Shown here in pieces: positions 37,301-47,521 of a DNA stretch of 64,000 bases (position 1 is its first letter; the number at the start of each line of letters is the position of its first letter). Origin of the DNA: Amanita rubescens. Taxonomy: Eukaryota; Basidiomycota; Agaricomycetes; Agaricales; Amanitaceae. A model generated the notes under the pieces. It ran no database searches and was not told the origin of the DNA. It saw only the letters and a list, made by a program, of their open reading frames with translations. The stretch lies in contig WION01000200.1 of the NCBI GenBank assembly GCA_015039365.1, forward strand, positions 1-64,000, read 5' to 3'. A program made the position numbers and the translations under genes.

Positions 37301-39830
37301 ATTGCACATTTAGTTAAAGGCAATCTCATCACATCTTTTGGTATGACCAACAGGTTGTGAGTGACATGGCACATTTTGTGAAATGCAGTCACACACATCT
37401 TTTGCTATCACCAACAGTCTGTGAGTGACATTACACATTTTGTGAAAGGGAGTCTCATCACATCTTTCCTATAACCAACAGGCTGTGAGTGACATTGTAC
37501 ATTTTTTGAAAGGCAGTCTCATCACATCTTTTGCTATGACCAATAGCTTGTGAGTGACATTGCACATGTTGTGAAAGGCAGTCTCATCACATCTTTTCCT
37601 ATGACCAACAGGGAGTGAGTGACAGTGCACATTTTGTGAAAGGCAGTCTCATCACATTTTTTCCTATAACCAACAGGTAGTGAGTGATATTGCACATTTT
37701 GTGAAAGGCAGTCTCATCAAATCTTTTGCTATGAATAACAGGTTGTGAGTGAGATTGAACATTTTGAGAAAGGCAATCACATCACATCTTTTGCTATGAC
37801 CAACAGCTTGTGAGTGACATTGCACATTTTGTGAAAGGCAGTCTCATTGCATCTTTTTGTATGACCAACAGCAAGTGAGTGACATTGCACATTTTGTGAA
37901 AGGTAGTCTCATCACATCTTTTCCTATGACCAACAGCTTGTGAGTGATATAGCACATTTTGTGAAAGGCAGTCTCATCACATCTTTTTGTAACCAATAGC
38001 AAGTGAGTTACATTGCACATTTTGTGAAAGGCAGTCTCATCACATCTCAACAGTTTGTGAGTGACATTGCACATTTGTGTAAGGTAGTCTTGTCACTATG
38101 ACCAACAGCAAGTGAGTGACATCATACATTTTGTGAAGGGCAGTTTCATCACATCTTTTCCTATGACCAACAGCTTGTGAGTAATATTGCACATTTTGTG
38201 AAAGGCAGTCTCATCACATCTTTTCCTATGACCAACAGCAAGTGAGTGACATGGCACATTTTCTGAAAGGCAGTCTTGTCATATCTTTTGGTATGACCAA
38301 CAGCAAGTGAGTGACATTGCACATTTTGTGAAAGGCAGTCTCATCACATTTTTTCCTATAACCAACAGGTTGTGAGTGACATTGCACATTTTGTGAAAGG
38401 CAGTCACATCACATCTTTTGCTATGATGAACAGCTTGTGAGTGGCATTGCACATCTTGTGAAAGGCAGTTTCATTACATCTTTTCCTATGACCAACAGCA
38501 AGTGAGTGACATTGCACATTTTGTGAAAGGCAGTCTCATCACATCTTTTGGTATGTCCAACAGGGAGTGAGTGACATTGCACATTTAGTTAAAGGCTGTC
38601 TCATCACATCTTTTCATATGACCAACAGGTTGTGAGTGACATTGCACATTTTGTGAAAGGCAGTCACATGACATATTTTGCTGTCACCAACAGTTTGTGA
38701 GTGACATTGCACACAGACTTGCACACAGAAGTCTCATCACATCTTTTCCTATGACCAACAGCAAGTGAGTGACATTGCACATTTTGTGAAAGGCAGTTTC
38801 ATCACATCCTTTCCTATACCAACAGCTTGTGAGTGACATTGCACATTTTGTGAAGGGCAGTCTCATCACTTATTTTGCTTTGACCAACAGCAAGTGAGTG
38901 ACATTGCACATTTATTTTGTGAAAGGTAGTCTCATCACATCTTTTCTATGACCAACAGTCTGTGAGTGACATTGCACATTTTGTGAAAGGCAGTCTTGTC
39001 ACTATGACCAACAGCATGTGAGTGACATTGTACATTTTGTGAAAAGCAGTTTCTCACATCTTTTCCAATGACCAACAGCTTGTGAGTAATATTGCACATC
39101 CTGTGAAAGGCAGTCTTGTGGCAGTCCAAGTCTCATCACATCTTTTCCCATGATCAACAGGAAGCAGTGAGTGACATTGCTCTTTTTTTGAAAGGCAGTC
39201 TCATTGCATCTTTTGATATTACCAACAGGGAGTGAGTGACAATGCATATTTTGTGAAAGGCAGTCTCATCACATCTTTTCCTAGGACCAACAGGAAGTGA
39301 GTGACATTTCACATTTTGAGAAAGGCAGTCTCATCACATTGTTCCTATGATCAACAGCTTGTGAGTGATATGTACATTAGAATGTTTTACTCTATCTCAT
39401 TGATAGTCTGAAATTTTCTCCATTTTTGGAGACAGGGAAAGGCTGTTTGCAATCCAGGTATCTTGTTCTTTTATTATGTGGGTAGTACACAACTGATGCA
39501 ATGCATCAAGCCTGCTGATTGCCAGATTTTAGTTTGTAAATTATTCCTTTTCATATGTGGTATTTATCCTTAAAACTTCAAGCAATTATCATTATTGCCA
39601 AGCTATCCTTTTGGATCGATGCATCACTTCAGCTATCAGTAGCACAAGCCTTGTATCAATACAAGCAAAAAGGCTACATTCAAAAACTAAAGACTGACAT
39701 TACTGCTGACCTTCTGCACTATGGTCATAAAGATTTGGTCACATTGCTCTATAGGAAGGTGACTCACATTGATGGTGGGTCCTTTGTCTACTCATGCACT
39801 AGTACTTATGAACAATTTATGGCAGGGTGA
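34392..39830 (+). CDS. P-loop GTPase gene C with 56 microexons
   Basis: Exons 34392-34407, 34461-34619, 34676-34722, 34775-34944, 34994-35070, 35185-35373, 35427-35562 and 35611-35686 encode a GTPase with G1 GRANAGKTT, G3 FHDSRGFEAGS and G4 IFTKFDGQ. The last of these ends in a hydrophobic stretch WHHVILIIFGKFPHFW in phase 0. Then follow 55 exons of 3 nt and one of 6 nt between 35800 and 39360. The gene ends with exon 39436-39457 (GKAVCNP) and exon 39583-39830, a hydrophobic helix AIIIIAKLSFWI and a C-terminal segment homologous to the end of genes A and B. All exons together give 1,311 nt, an exact multiple of 3, so 436 aa. If the array were removed as one intron the protein would be 379 aa, also in frame. 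The 113-nt interval 35687-35799 could hold a further small exon. The function is unknown; the layout suggests a membrane-anchored GTPase with a variable linker. Confidence 0.8.
35687..36902 (+). other. Diverged microexon series of gene C (18 units)
   Basis: Triplets flanked by AG and GT lie at 35800 GAG, 35936 TGG, 35989 TTT, 36042 GAA, 36109 CAA, 36166 GGA, 36215 AAA, 36272 AAA and 36335 GAA. They continue at 36397 ACA, 36456 CAT, 36514 AGA, 36570 GAA, 36629 ATT, 36693 AAG, 36766 TAT, 36829 CAT and 36900 GGA. The introns between them share little sequence yet each has a GTRAGT-like start (GTGAGT, GTAAGT, GTCAGT, GTTAGC, GTATGT, GTTGGT) and a pyrimidine-rich or AACAG end. That the exon length stays 3 while the introns have diverged is the best sign of selection on these exons. 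Weakest members are 36272 (GTTGGT donor) and 36514 (AAAAG acceptor). Confidence 0.75.
36903..39360 (+). repeat. Homogenised 65-bp intron-plus-microexon array of gene C
   Basis: There are 38 units. Each has an intron of about 62 nt that begins GTGAGTGACATTGCACATTT and ends CCTATGACCAACAG, followed by an exon NNN. Triplets are CAA x9, CTT x9, GTT x6, GGA x4, TTT x2, TCT x2 and single GCT, GTA, CAT and GAA, plus one 6-nt exon GAAGCA at 39161-39166. Introns differ by scattered substitutions and small indels (51 to 79 nt) but keep GTGAGT and a terminal CAG or TAG throughout. None of the triplets is a stop in phase 0. Confidence 0.9.
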
Positions 39831-40591
39831 AGTACCCAGCATGCTTTTCAAGTGATTCAGTGTCTATATTGCCTTTGCATTGAGCTCATATTCATTTGTA
39901 CATAGATCACTTCCAATCATATGCCTTCCTTTGGTTACTTATCCATGTGTCTGAGCCTTTCTTTCTAATGATATGGTTATTTCCAATAAATTCAGTGACA
40001 AGTTTGATGTGGGTAAAATGTGTGTATAAATTATAATGGTGGCTACATAATAATTTATAGGGACCTATTTGAGTTTGGTTCCTGGCTTTAGGGTATACAG
40101 GGGGATTCAGGCTTTGATTTAGCATCAGCTGACATGGCAAAAGTCTGATCATGTCTGATTTAGTTCCAAGGCCATACTAGTGAAAGAAAGGCTTCAGTCT
40201 TATGCTCACCAGGTCAAGTGGGCACTTAATGTACTGATACATAGTTAAGATATGACTTCCAGGAACCATAATATGTACAAACAAACTGCACTAGGCATCA
40301 GCAAACAGGGGGAAAATCTGACAGCATCTGACTATGCTGGAACACTAGTTGTCTGATCTCTGGTTGTCTGGTTGTCTGACAAATGCTGGAACACTAGTTG
40401 TCTGACTGCCTGATTGTCAGACAACTTCTGGAATTGGCTCAGCATCAAGAGTTTCTTCTTGATCACCAAAATCCTGAAACAATTCTTCATGTCCATCTCA
40501 GAGTCTGAGATTTCAGATTCAGAAGTTGCTTCTTCTACTAGGTCTGCATTTTCATCCATTTCTGAAGGATTCAGAGATGGTGTGCAATTGT
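39831..40591. other. Intergenic 3' of gene C with short tandem repeats
   Basis: The unit GCTGGAACACTAGTTGTCTG occurs twice at 40339-40405 with further TGTCTGGTTGTCTGAC runs. A 75-codon acidic minus-strand frame (40332-40559) covers this repeat and is not supported otherwise. Confidence 0.4.
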
Positions 40592-41438
40592 TAGTGATTG
40601 GAGGTTCAGTTATGTAACCACAAATTAACCATAACTTAACTGAACCTAACTGATAATTAACTGGTCAAGCAGTTAAGGTTAGGTCTTTCCCATGAATGAA
40701 TTTAACCAGTTATGACTGGTTAAAATTACATAATATTCCCAGCTGGTAGAGCAGGTCATTAGTATCATTTTGAGCCCTTATTAATGTAATTTGGCCCAGT
40801 GGTTCATGAGATATGAAGTATTTTGAGGGGATGTCAAAATTATTGTGTTTCCCATCAGCAATGTGGTCCATGACATGCAAAAAGCAATATACAGTTAGTT
40901 TCTCATGTTCAATCTGCTAGCTATTTCCCTCACCACACTCAGAAACATAGTTCTCTGGGATGCTGATGAGGAGCAAAGTTTTGCATGGCTGTCACTGAGG
41001 CTCTAATTTGTATGCAATTTTCATTATGTTTATCATTCTGTATTGGACAATATACTTCTGACTTAGGCTGTTGGCATTTGGGACTTGTTTCTGACTTACA
41101 TATATTGATCAGTTATGAGCATCATAGACAACATTGCTAATGGTAAACCAATCATCTTGACATCCCTCACAAAACACTTCATATCTCATGAACCACTGGT
41201 CCAAAGGGGTCAAAATGATGCTAATAACCTGCTCTACCAGGTTACATAATTTCAATTGGTTATAACCAGTCCAGTTAAGGTTAAGGAAATTCTGGGTCAT
41301 TAGTTAATTGATCAGTTACAGTTAATCAATTTTGGGGCAATTAACTGGACTTAACCTAACCTCACAACACTAATTATCAGTTAGGTTCAGTTAAGTTACG
41401 GTTAATTTGCAGTTACATAACTGGACCTCCAATCACTA
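40592..41438. mobile_element. Foldback DNA element with long terminal inverted repeats
   Basis: The left end TAGTGATTGGAGGTTCAGTT is matched by the right end, whose reverse complement is TAGTGATTGGAGGTCCAGTT. The inverted homology continues inward for about 270 nt on each side (for example GGTTCATGAGATATGAAGTA at 40800 against its complement at 41175). No transposase is encoded. The TAGTG terminus and a partly matching 8-nt flank (GCAATTGT and GCAACAAT) would fit a non-autonomous hAT-like element, but this is tentative. Confidence 0.7.
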
Positions 41439-42119
41439 GCAACAATAAGGATGTCAAAACCCTCAAGTTTGTCAGCTGCACTCCCTCATTCATTTTCTTG
41501 CATGGACATCTTTTTGTTCATACTCACAATCTTGCACACTTGTCATATTGTCTTGCAATCAATGCATCCCAGTGCTCTGGGTGGGACATGTTCTGACAGC
41601 ACATGATGGGTTTCTGGCCCAGATTTCTCACTGGGCATGAGTCCTGGAAAGCCCACCACACAGCCAGGCTTGGGCCAGGCTTATTAGGGCAGGCAGGCTT
41701 AGGGCTTCAGGCCCAAGCCAGCACATGACTAATTTCACCATTGCTTCTGCCATTCCCCACACACTACCATCTATTCCTGATGAGCAAGGGACATTTCCTT
41801 ATACCAAGCAGTCAAATTGAACAGTCCAGAGGGGTGTGACAGCAGTGGAGAGGAGAGGCTAAGCACTCCTGCAGAACTCCTGCTGTTGTGACATATATAT
41901 CACTACTTGTCACAATCAGCCCAAGATTGAAGGCTCAATATCTCAAAAACTGGACCACTGATTTCTTAGGTTGGTAAGTGGTATATGATAGCTTCCACTG
42001 ATACAATAACATCTGGAGAAAGTGATGATATGTTTATAGCATTAGTGTTATAAAACACTGTATAATGATCAAGTGGAGGTTTTAGGATGTGCTGAAGATA
42101 TATCAGCTAATATTCCAGC
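41439..42119. repeat. 3' flank of gene B, matching 781-1170
   Basis: 41740-42070 is the partner of 781-1130 (CAGTCCAGAGGGGTGTGACA, GATTGAAGGCTCAATA, AAAAACTGGACC). Before it, 41600-41720 has short runs based on CAGGCTTGGGCCAGGC. No gene is seen. Confidence 0.6.
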
Positions 42120-45100
42120 TCAAAGAAAACTGGGACTGGACTTACATAATAAATTGCTAAGAACTATTTTTCTGTATTCAGCACACTCTTCATCAGATGG
42201 GCAATGCTTTATAATGAACCAATCATTGATGCCCATTAACCTTAAGTAGTTGTCCAAGTCTTGATTAACCAGTGCATGCTGGGTGTTGAGATAAAATTTC
42301 CAGGCCTTGGTGAACCCATCATTGGGATTGTAGCCTTGCTGGACAATCCAGAAGGAATGTTCAAGACAGATGAGGATTGCTGTACATGTAATGGTAAGAA
42401 ACTGTAAATATAAGAAAAGGGTAGGATTAATCAGACCAGGGAAACAATGCAAAGAAGGCACCTATGTAATTGGGAATACTTAAGTTAAGGGAATGAAAAG
42501 AATGAAATATGATCTTACATTGAATTGAGTGTTCACAAGACCCTGAACATTGTTCATCTGTGAAATTCATGCCTATTAATGAAGTAGGGCAAAGAGAGTA
42601 GGTGGGAGAAGACAGGTACAAACTAAACAAGTTGTGAGGGTGATGTCAGCAATTCAGGACTCAGAGGTGCACAGTGACTCACAAGCTGGATGGGATTTCA
42701 TGGCAACATGTCAGCAATTTGAATTGAGCAAGGAGGCACACAGTCACTCACAAACTGGATGGGATTTCATGGCAACATGTCAGCAATTCAAATTGAGCTA
42801 GGAGGCACACAGTCTGTTACAACATGGTACGGACTCCCGCATTATGCTTACATGATACGTCGGACATGTTTATTTTCTTATGCCTACCTTACTCGTCGTC
42901 TCCCTTATGCTCGATTCATACGGACAAGCTCATTTCCTTACTTATACCATTCCTTGTTCCACATATGACGCCGTCTTTATACTCCTTTCGTACTTACCAT
43001 TATTCATTAATTAGTACGTCTCATTGTACTTGCTAGTATAAATACCGCATGTATTCTAGAGTCGAACCCTAAGTTCGACTTAGCTGTTTATTGTCGTCTG
43101 GCAATATAACCTTACTCTTAACTCAACTACCACAATCGTCCTCAGATCCTAAGTCAACGTCTTGACTTAGTATTGAACTTATAATCTTAACGTTTGACTT
43201 AAGACTTGTAATCGTAACTAGAGTTGCCGCTGCAACTTAGGTTGAGATTAACGAGTTCGTAACACAGTTGCTCACTTGCTGGATGAGATTTCATAGCAAC
43301 ATGTCAGTGATGAAAATATATAAAACCATATATTATAAAACCATATATTATAATGATAATATATTGTAGATATTTCTTATCTTATCTTCTATCTTATCTT
43401 ATCACAAGATAAGATAGAAGATAAGATACTGATAATCAAATCTATACTAAAGGATATAGATTAAGTAGATATAAATACGCTTGCGTCATAGTTACTAGAT
43501 ATGATTCCTTATGAATCATATATCGTCATTCTACAGCAATCTGTCAAGAATGAACTCTATAATATCTGTCATACAGCAATATGTCAGATATGACAGAACA
43601 CTATAATTTCTGTCAATCATTATGACTAGGAATAGATCATATGATGAGTCAATATGATGATAGCTGTGTAATACAATACACACCTTATCATCCAATAGGA
43701 TAAGGTCCGTAGATAGCATAGTTTACACTTATTTGTATCTCAGACAATATAAAAGGAGGGACAATTCGTTGTTCCCTCCTAACTTCTTACTCTCATCTAC
43801 ACATCTTATAGTTGAGCCTCAGCTCCTATAAAGTCCCTCAAATCAACCTCCCACCTTCACAGTAAGTCAGTTCCTTACTCAGTATCATGTATGCTGCGCT
43901 GCTGCGTTGGACTCCATGATGAGGAGTCTTCCAACTTCATCAGTCAGCAATTCAAAATGAGCTAGGAGGCACACAGTCACTCACTCCCTGGATGGCAACA
44001 TTTCAGGAATTAAATCAGGTGAAGGAGGTACACAGCAACTCACCTTCTAGATATGAGGTGAATCTTTTCTATCAATTTGGAATTCTCCATGTAACTTGCT
44101 TATTACCTCCTATACACTACATTCACAAGTTACCTTCCTGCCACTTTGAAATTCTTACATTTTCCCCCTTATCATTTGCATAATTAGTATATTGTCAAAT
44201 TAGCTTAATGTCATACTCACATACTGAATATCCAGGTTAAGCTTTGTCATCAATATTTGATCATGATACTTACATCCTGAAATATCTCTCATCATCATCT
44301 TGGGCCCTGGCTCAAGCAGAAGTGGACACTCACATGATCCTTCTCAATTTCAGCCACAGCTCAAGAAAATGCATTCAATTTGCACACCTGCAAATAGCAA
44401 TGTCCAAACCAAGATGCAGCTTTGTGAATCAAGTTGTACTTTGTTCATTTGAGCACTCAAATTTCTACAATTCAAGAAAAATTGTACCACTGTTGAGGTA
44501 TCCTCAAAGATAAACCTGAAATAGAGAGATAAGTTGAAGCAACAGCAGACAAGTGGATACAGACTTGTTCACTGCATATGCAATGCAGACCTCTAGGTTA
44601 TTCTGTTGGACAGTGACAAACAACATCTTCAGTGCCAAGTTGTCAATTGACACTGCTGTCTGTTTGATTAGTTCCCCAACTTGTTCCTGATGATTACCAT
44701 TGTCCTCTTGGATGGCTGGACATGCTATAAGTCCCAAGACCAGTTGCTAAAGGAGAAGAGACATACATTCAAATTGCACATATGCACAAGGTGGAAACTT
44801 GTAGCCCTTAAGTGGCTTCTCAAATTTCTTCTCCAAGGTAACACAAGCAATTTCTCTATTCTTCTCGTCTTCTTCATTCCTATCATAGACTTGCATGATG
44901 AGATCATCAAATTTTGTGAAGATTGCCACAACTGGAACTGTCTGTGGTCAGTCATGGTGAAGAGTTTGGAGATTCTAAACAATCTTACCATTCCCACAAT
45001 ATTGCTCATTGAAGAACCTCTGTTCCAATTCCAATAATGGGCAAGATACATCCAGAGCAAAACAAAACCTGAATGCATTGTCAGTTGCACCACATAAAGG

Positions 45101-45742
45101 AAGGATATCATGATAACACACCATATTGCATGGATTTGGTCCTTTACCTCAGTTGCTTTTGCCTTCTCCCGTATGAAAGAGCATACATCCTGAAGTTCCT
45201 GCTCACCTCCTGCCTCGAAACCAGGAGAATCATGGAAGATAAATTGTGGGTTACTCTGGAATGAAAACTCATCATGGACATTATGGTTCCCTCGCTACAG
45301 CATCAAAGTCAAAGACCTGTTTAGAGAAATGTGCAAGGATCACCTTTGAGGTGGGGTTAATCTGTCAGTGATGGGGTGTCAGATGATAGTGGGGTATCAA
45401 GTGAAGCAGATATCTTACCTGGCTGTAAACTGGATCCCTCTTTGTATTGCAGACTCCCCGCTTCAGCAGCATCGTTTTACCAGCATTTGCTCTCCCGATA
45501 ACGAGGATACGGAAGTGGGTGTACTTGGCCCGGATTTTCGCAGCTTCTAGTGCCGGGTCGGTTGTCATCATTGACACAGTGGGTGCTAGACTCTCAGCTG
45601 GAGGCATAGCAACGGTTGGAGGCGCCGAATTCGAGAGGCTAGGAGGCGTACTCAGGATCTGCGATCCCCGTCCGAACATCTTCTTCAGGCGATTGCGAAA
45701 TCCCTTGGACTCTTTGGCAGTCTGCGACCGTTGGTCAGCCAT
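42120..45742 (-). CDS. P-loop GTPase gene B with 7 microexons, paralogue of A
   Basis: Exons 45742-45419, 45361-45344 (18 nt), 45294-45122, 45068-44989, 44937-44767 and 44715-44565 match gene A exon for exon, most with equal length. G1 is GRANAGKTM, G3 HDSPGFEAGG and G4 FTKFDDL. An exon starts at 44515. Single-codon exons are GAT 44276-44274, TAT 44223-44221, AAG 44046-44044, GGA 43987-43985, CAA 43278-43276, TTT 42754-42752 and CTT 42685-42683. The 3' exons are 42542-42519, 42461-42437 and 42401-42120 (CLEHSFWIVQQGYNPND). Two solo LTRs sit in introns of the microexon region. In the frame that suits the C-terminal helix the 24-nt exon contains TGA, so gene B may be a pseudogene or use a slightly different splice pattern. 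Confidence 0.65.
42815..43264. mobile_element. Solo LTR 1 (450 bp) in an intron of gene B
   Basis: The element starts TGTTACAACATGG and ends GTTCGTAACA, giving a TGTTAC/GTAACA inverted terminus. It is flanked by CAGTC on the left and CAGTT on the right, a 5-bp target-site duplication with one change. An internal GTATAAATACCG at about 43037 could be the LTR TATA box. No internal retrotransposon region remains. It splits a unit of the 69-bp repeat. A Copia-like origin is possible from the size. Confidence 0.85.
43308..43942. mobile_element. Solo LTR 2 (635 bp) in an intron of gene B
   Basis: The element starts TGATGAAAATAT and ends CCAACTTCATCA, so the termini TGATGAA/TTCATCA are inverted. A perfect 5-bp duplication GTCAG flanks it. 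CAATATAAAAGGAGGG at about 43745 is a likely TATA region, and a 17-nt inverted repeat built on CTTATCTTCTATCTTATC lies near 43380-43430. It is a different family from LTR 1. Confidence 0.9.
45344..45361 (-). other. 18-nt microexon of gene B (INPTSK)
   Basis: Bounded by CTGACAG and GTGATCC on the minus strand, phase 0 on both sides. It is the counterpart of 7698-7715 in gene A. Confidence 0.75.
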
Positions 45743-46950
45743 ATCGATGAGGGGAGGATATAAGAAGAGCTTTCAGTTTGGAAGGCGATCGTTACACAGT
45801 TCTCCCACGTTCACGTCCTCGCCCTCATCAACACGTTCTTCTTCTCGACAGGAGGTCTCTCAGACCTCAGCACCTACCAACCTGGAACTCCCTCGCTCAT
45901 GTCCAACACGACCTCATCTTCCTCGGTTCCCAATCTTGTTCTCCCCACGGAAAACCCGCCGCTGCTGTCCTTCTTCCTCTCGTCGTCGTCGGCGCCATCG
46001 TGATCTGGGACATGGTCGAACGACGATGTCTCCTTTGCCACCGACCTCGCCCTTCCACAGATTCTCGTCATACAGCCAGTACTTCCTGCGCCTCTCACGT
46101 AATCCATTCTGCTTATGCGCCGCCTGTTCTTTCTCTTCCTGCCGTGTGCAGTCACAAAGAAAACTCAGTCAAAGTCGACGTCAGCCTTCGTCCGCGGCAG
46201 GTTGTCTCACTCTCAGCCCGGGAGATATTTGCGTCAAGATACAGAGTGGTTAGGGCGACGACGACGTTCTCCCCGCTCTAGCTAGTAAGTTCACTCCTTC
46301 TCTTACAACGGATGATATCTAATCCACTACCTCAGTGATGCGCACCGGATCATGTGCCTCTACAAACAACCCCCTCAGCCCGGTTTACGAATCTTCTTCG
46401 ATAGTCGAAATTGAGGAATAATAGGCCGAGGGCGGAATTGGCACCGGCTGACTAGGTGCCCCACATTCCATATCCACTTCCTCCCTCAAACACTTATCCA
46501 CATTTACCGCCACGCGATGCCCTGTGGTAAATTGTTCATACCGCGTACCAAGCATATATGTAAACACTGCTCTCGTCCCGGCGCGGCGCGGTACTTGTCT
46601 TCTTTGATGAGGTACCACAATCTGGTAGCATAACCTGTCGATGTTGCGTACCGTGAGTCGGTGGCCAGGAGCTTCAGTGGTCCCGAACTGTTCGCACCCG
46701 TCTGGGATCTGGATCCCCTCAAGGCCGTCATCGATCCCGTGACTATTGCACTTGACCTGCCTATCGCTGGCTTGGAGACGCTCAAGAGTCAAGAGGTAGG
46801 GAACAATGGGCTTCTACTTCAAAGTGGGTAAAGATCATTACGCCGTGACGACCCGCCACGTCCTGTTCCCTGAAGACGAAAGTAATTCTCTTTCTTCATT
46901 CTACCCCGACTCGTAGGATTCTCCCTCCCCTACCCCAAGTCGCTTGCCTC
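45743..46950 (+). pseudogene. Remnant of an unknown gene with a VTTRHVLF module
   Basis: Plus-strand pieces include MSNTTSSSSVPNLVLPTENP at about 45898, a Ser-rich helix-like stretch, and QDTEWLGRRRR near 46240. Further on are SGPELFAPVWDLDPLKAVID near 46675 and GFYFKVGKDHYAVTTRHVLF near 46810. The TTRHVLF segment resembles the His-containing TAxHV motif of trypsin-like proteases, but no Ser or Asp motif follows. I recall the module from unannotated Agaricomycete proteins. Frames change between pieces, so it is probably broken. Confidence 0.4.
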
Positions 46951-47521
46951 TCCTCTCGTATAAATACCACTCGGTTGTTACTCTCTCCATGCCAAATGGA
47001 CATTATTATTGATGCCGTTTTAAATCACGCGTGATAAGTAAGCTGAAGTTCGATGCCTAGGTAACGCCATTTGGCTGCGCGACTCTTCTAGTTAACGTCC
47101 TCGGAAACTCCACGAATCGACTTTCTCTAACGACTTCTTAGAACTTCGCTCCTACGACTCGGGACTTTCGACTTTACTCCGATGTATGCACCATCGTCTG
47201 CCCTGTTTGAATGACGACGATGACGACATTGAAATAAGTTCGAAACGATGAGGATGCTGGTACTAAATGGCGTAGTCGTCTATAGCAAACCGTTGTAATC
47301 GATTCATCGATATCCGTCTGCGATTTTGTGCTTTAAATTCGCTCTACTTCGTCTTGAGCAACTTGGATTGGTCTAGATAAGGTTTCTTCGGAACACTCAC
47401 AAACGGACAATAGACGATATAAAAATGTACGATTTCCAGGAATACTATATGTACAGAATGTTCACGGTCTGCTATGGATGACCGATGAAGCATCCCAAAC
47501 AAAGGATTGAGGTACGAACAC
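46951..47521. other. No gene assigned
   Basis: Only short frames occur. The start of the interval holds CTCGTATAAATACCAC, a possible TATA box without an assigned gene. Confidence 0.35.

Noticed and set aside
36903..39250. Short minus-strand frames with ETAFHKMCNVTH
   Set aside because: They are translations of the antisense of the 65-bp gene C intron repeat.
42401..42461. Read-through of the 35-nt segment between the last two exons of gene B
   Set aside because: The frame is open in B, but gene A has a 1-nt length difference in the same segment, and both have a donor, a TCTGATTAAT branch-like site and a TTTACAG end; a short intron is kept as the working model although 35-36 nt is near the lower limit.
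43308..43942. Terminal inverted repeats as a DNA transposon
   Set aside because: TG…CA ends, a 5-bp duplication, an internal TATA box and LTR-like length fit a solo LTR better.
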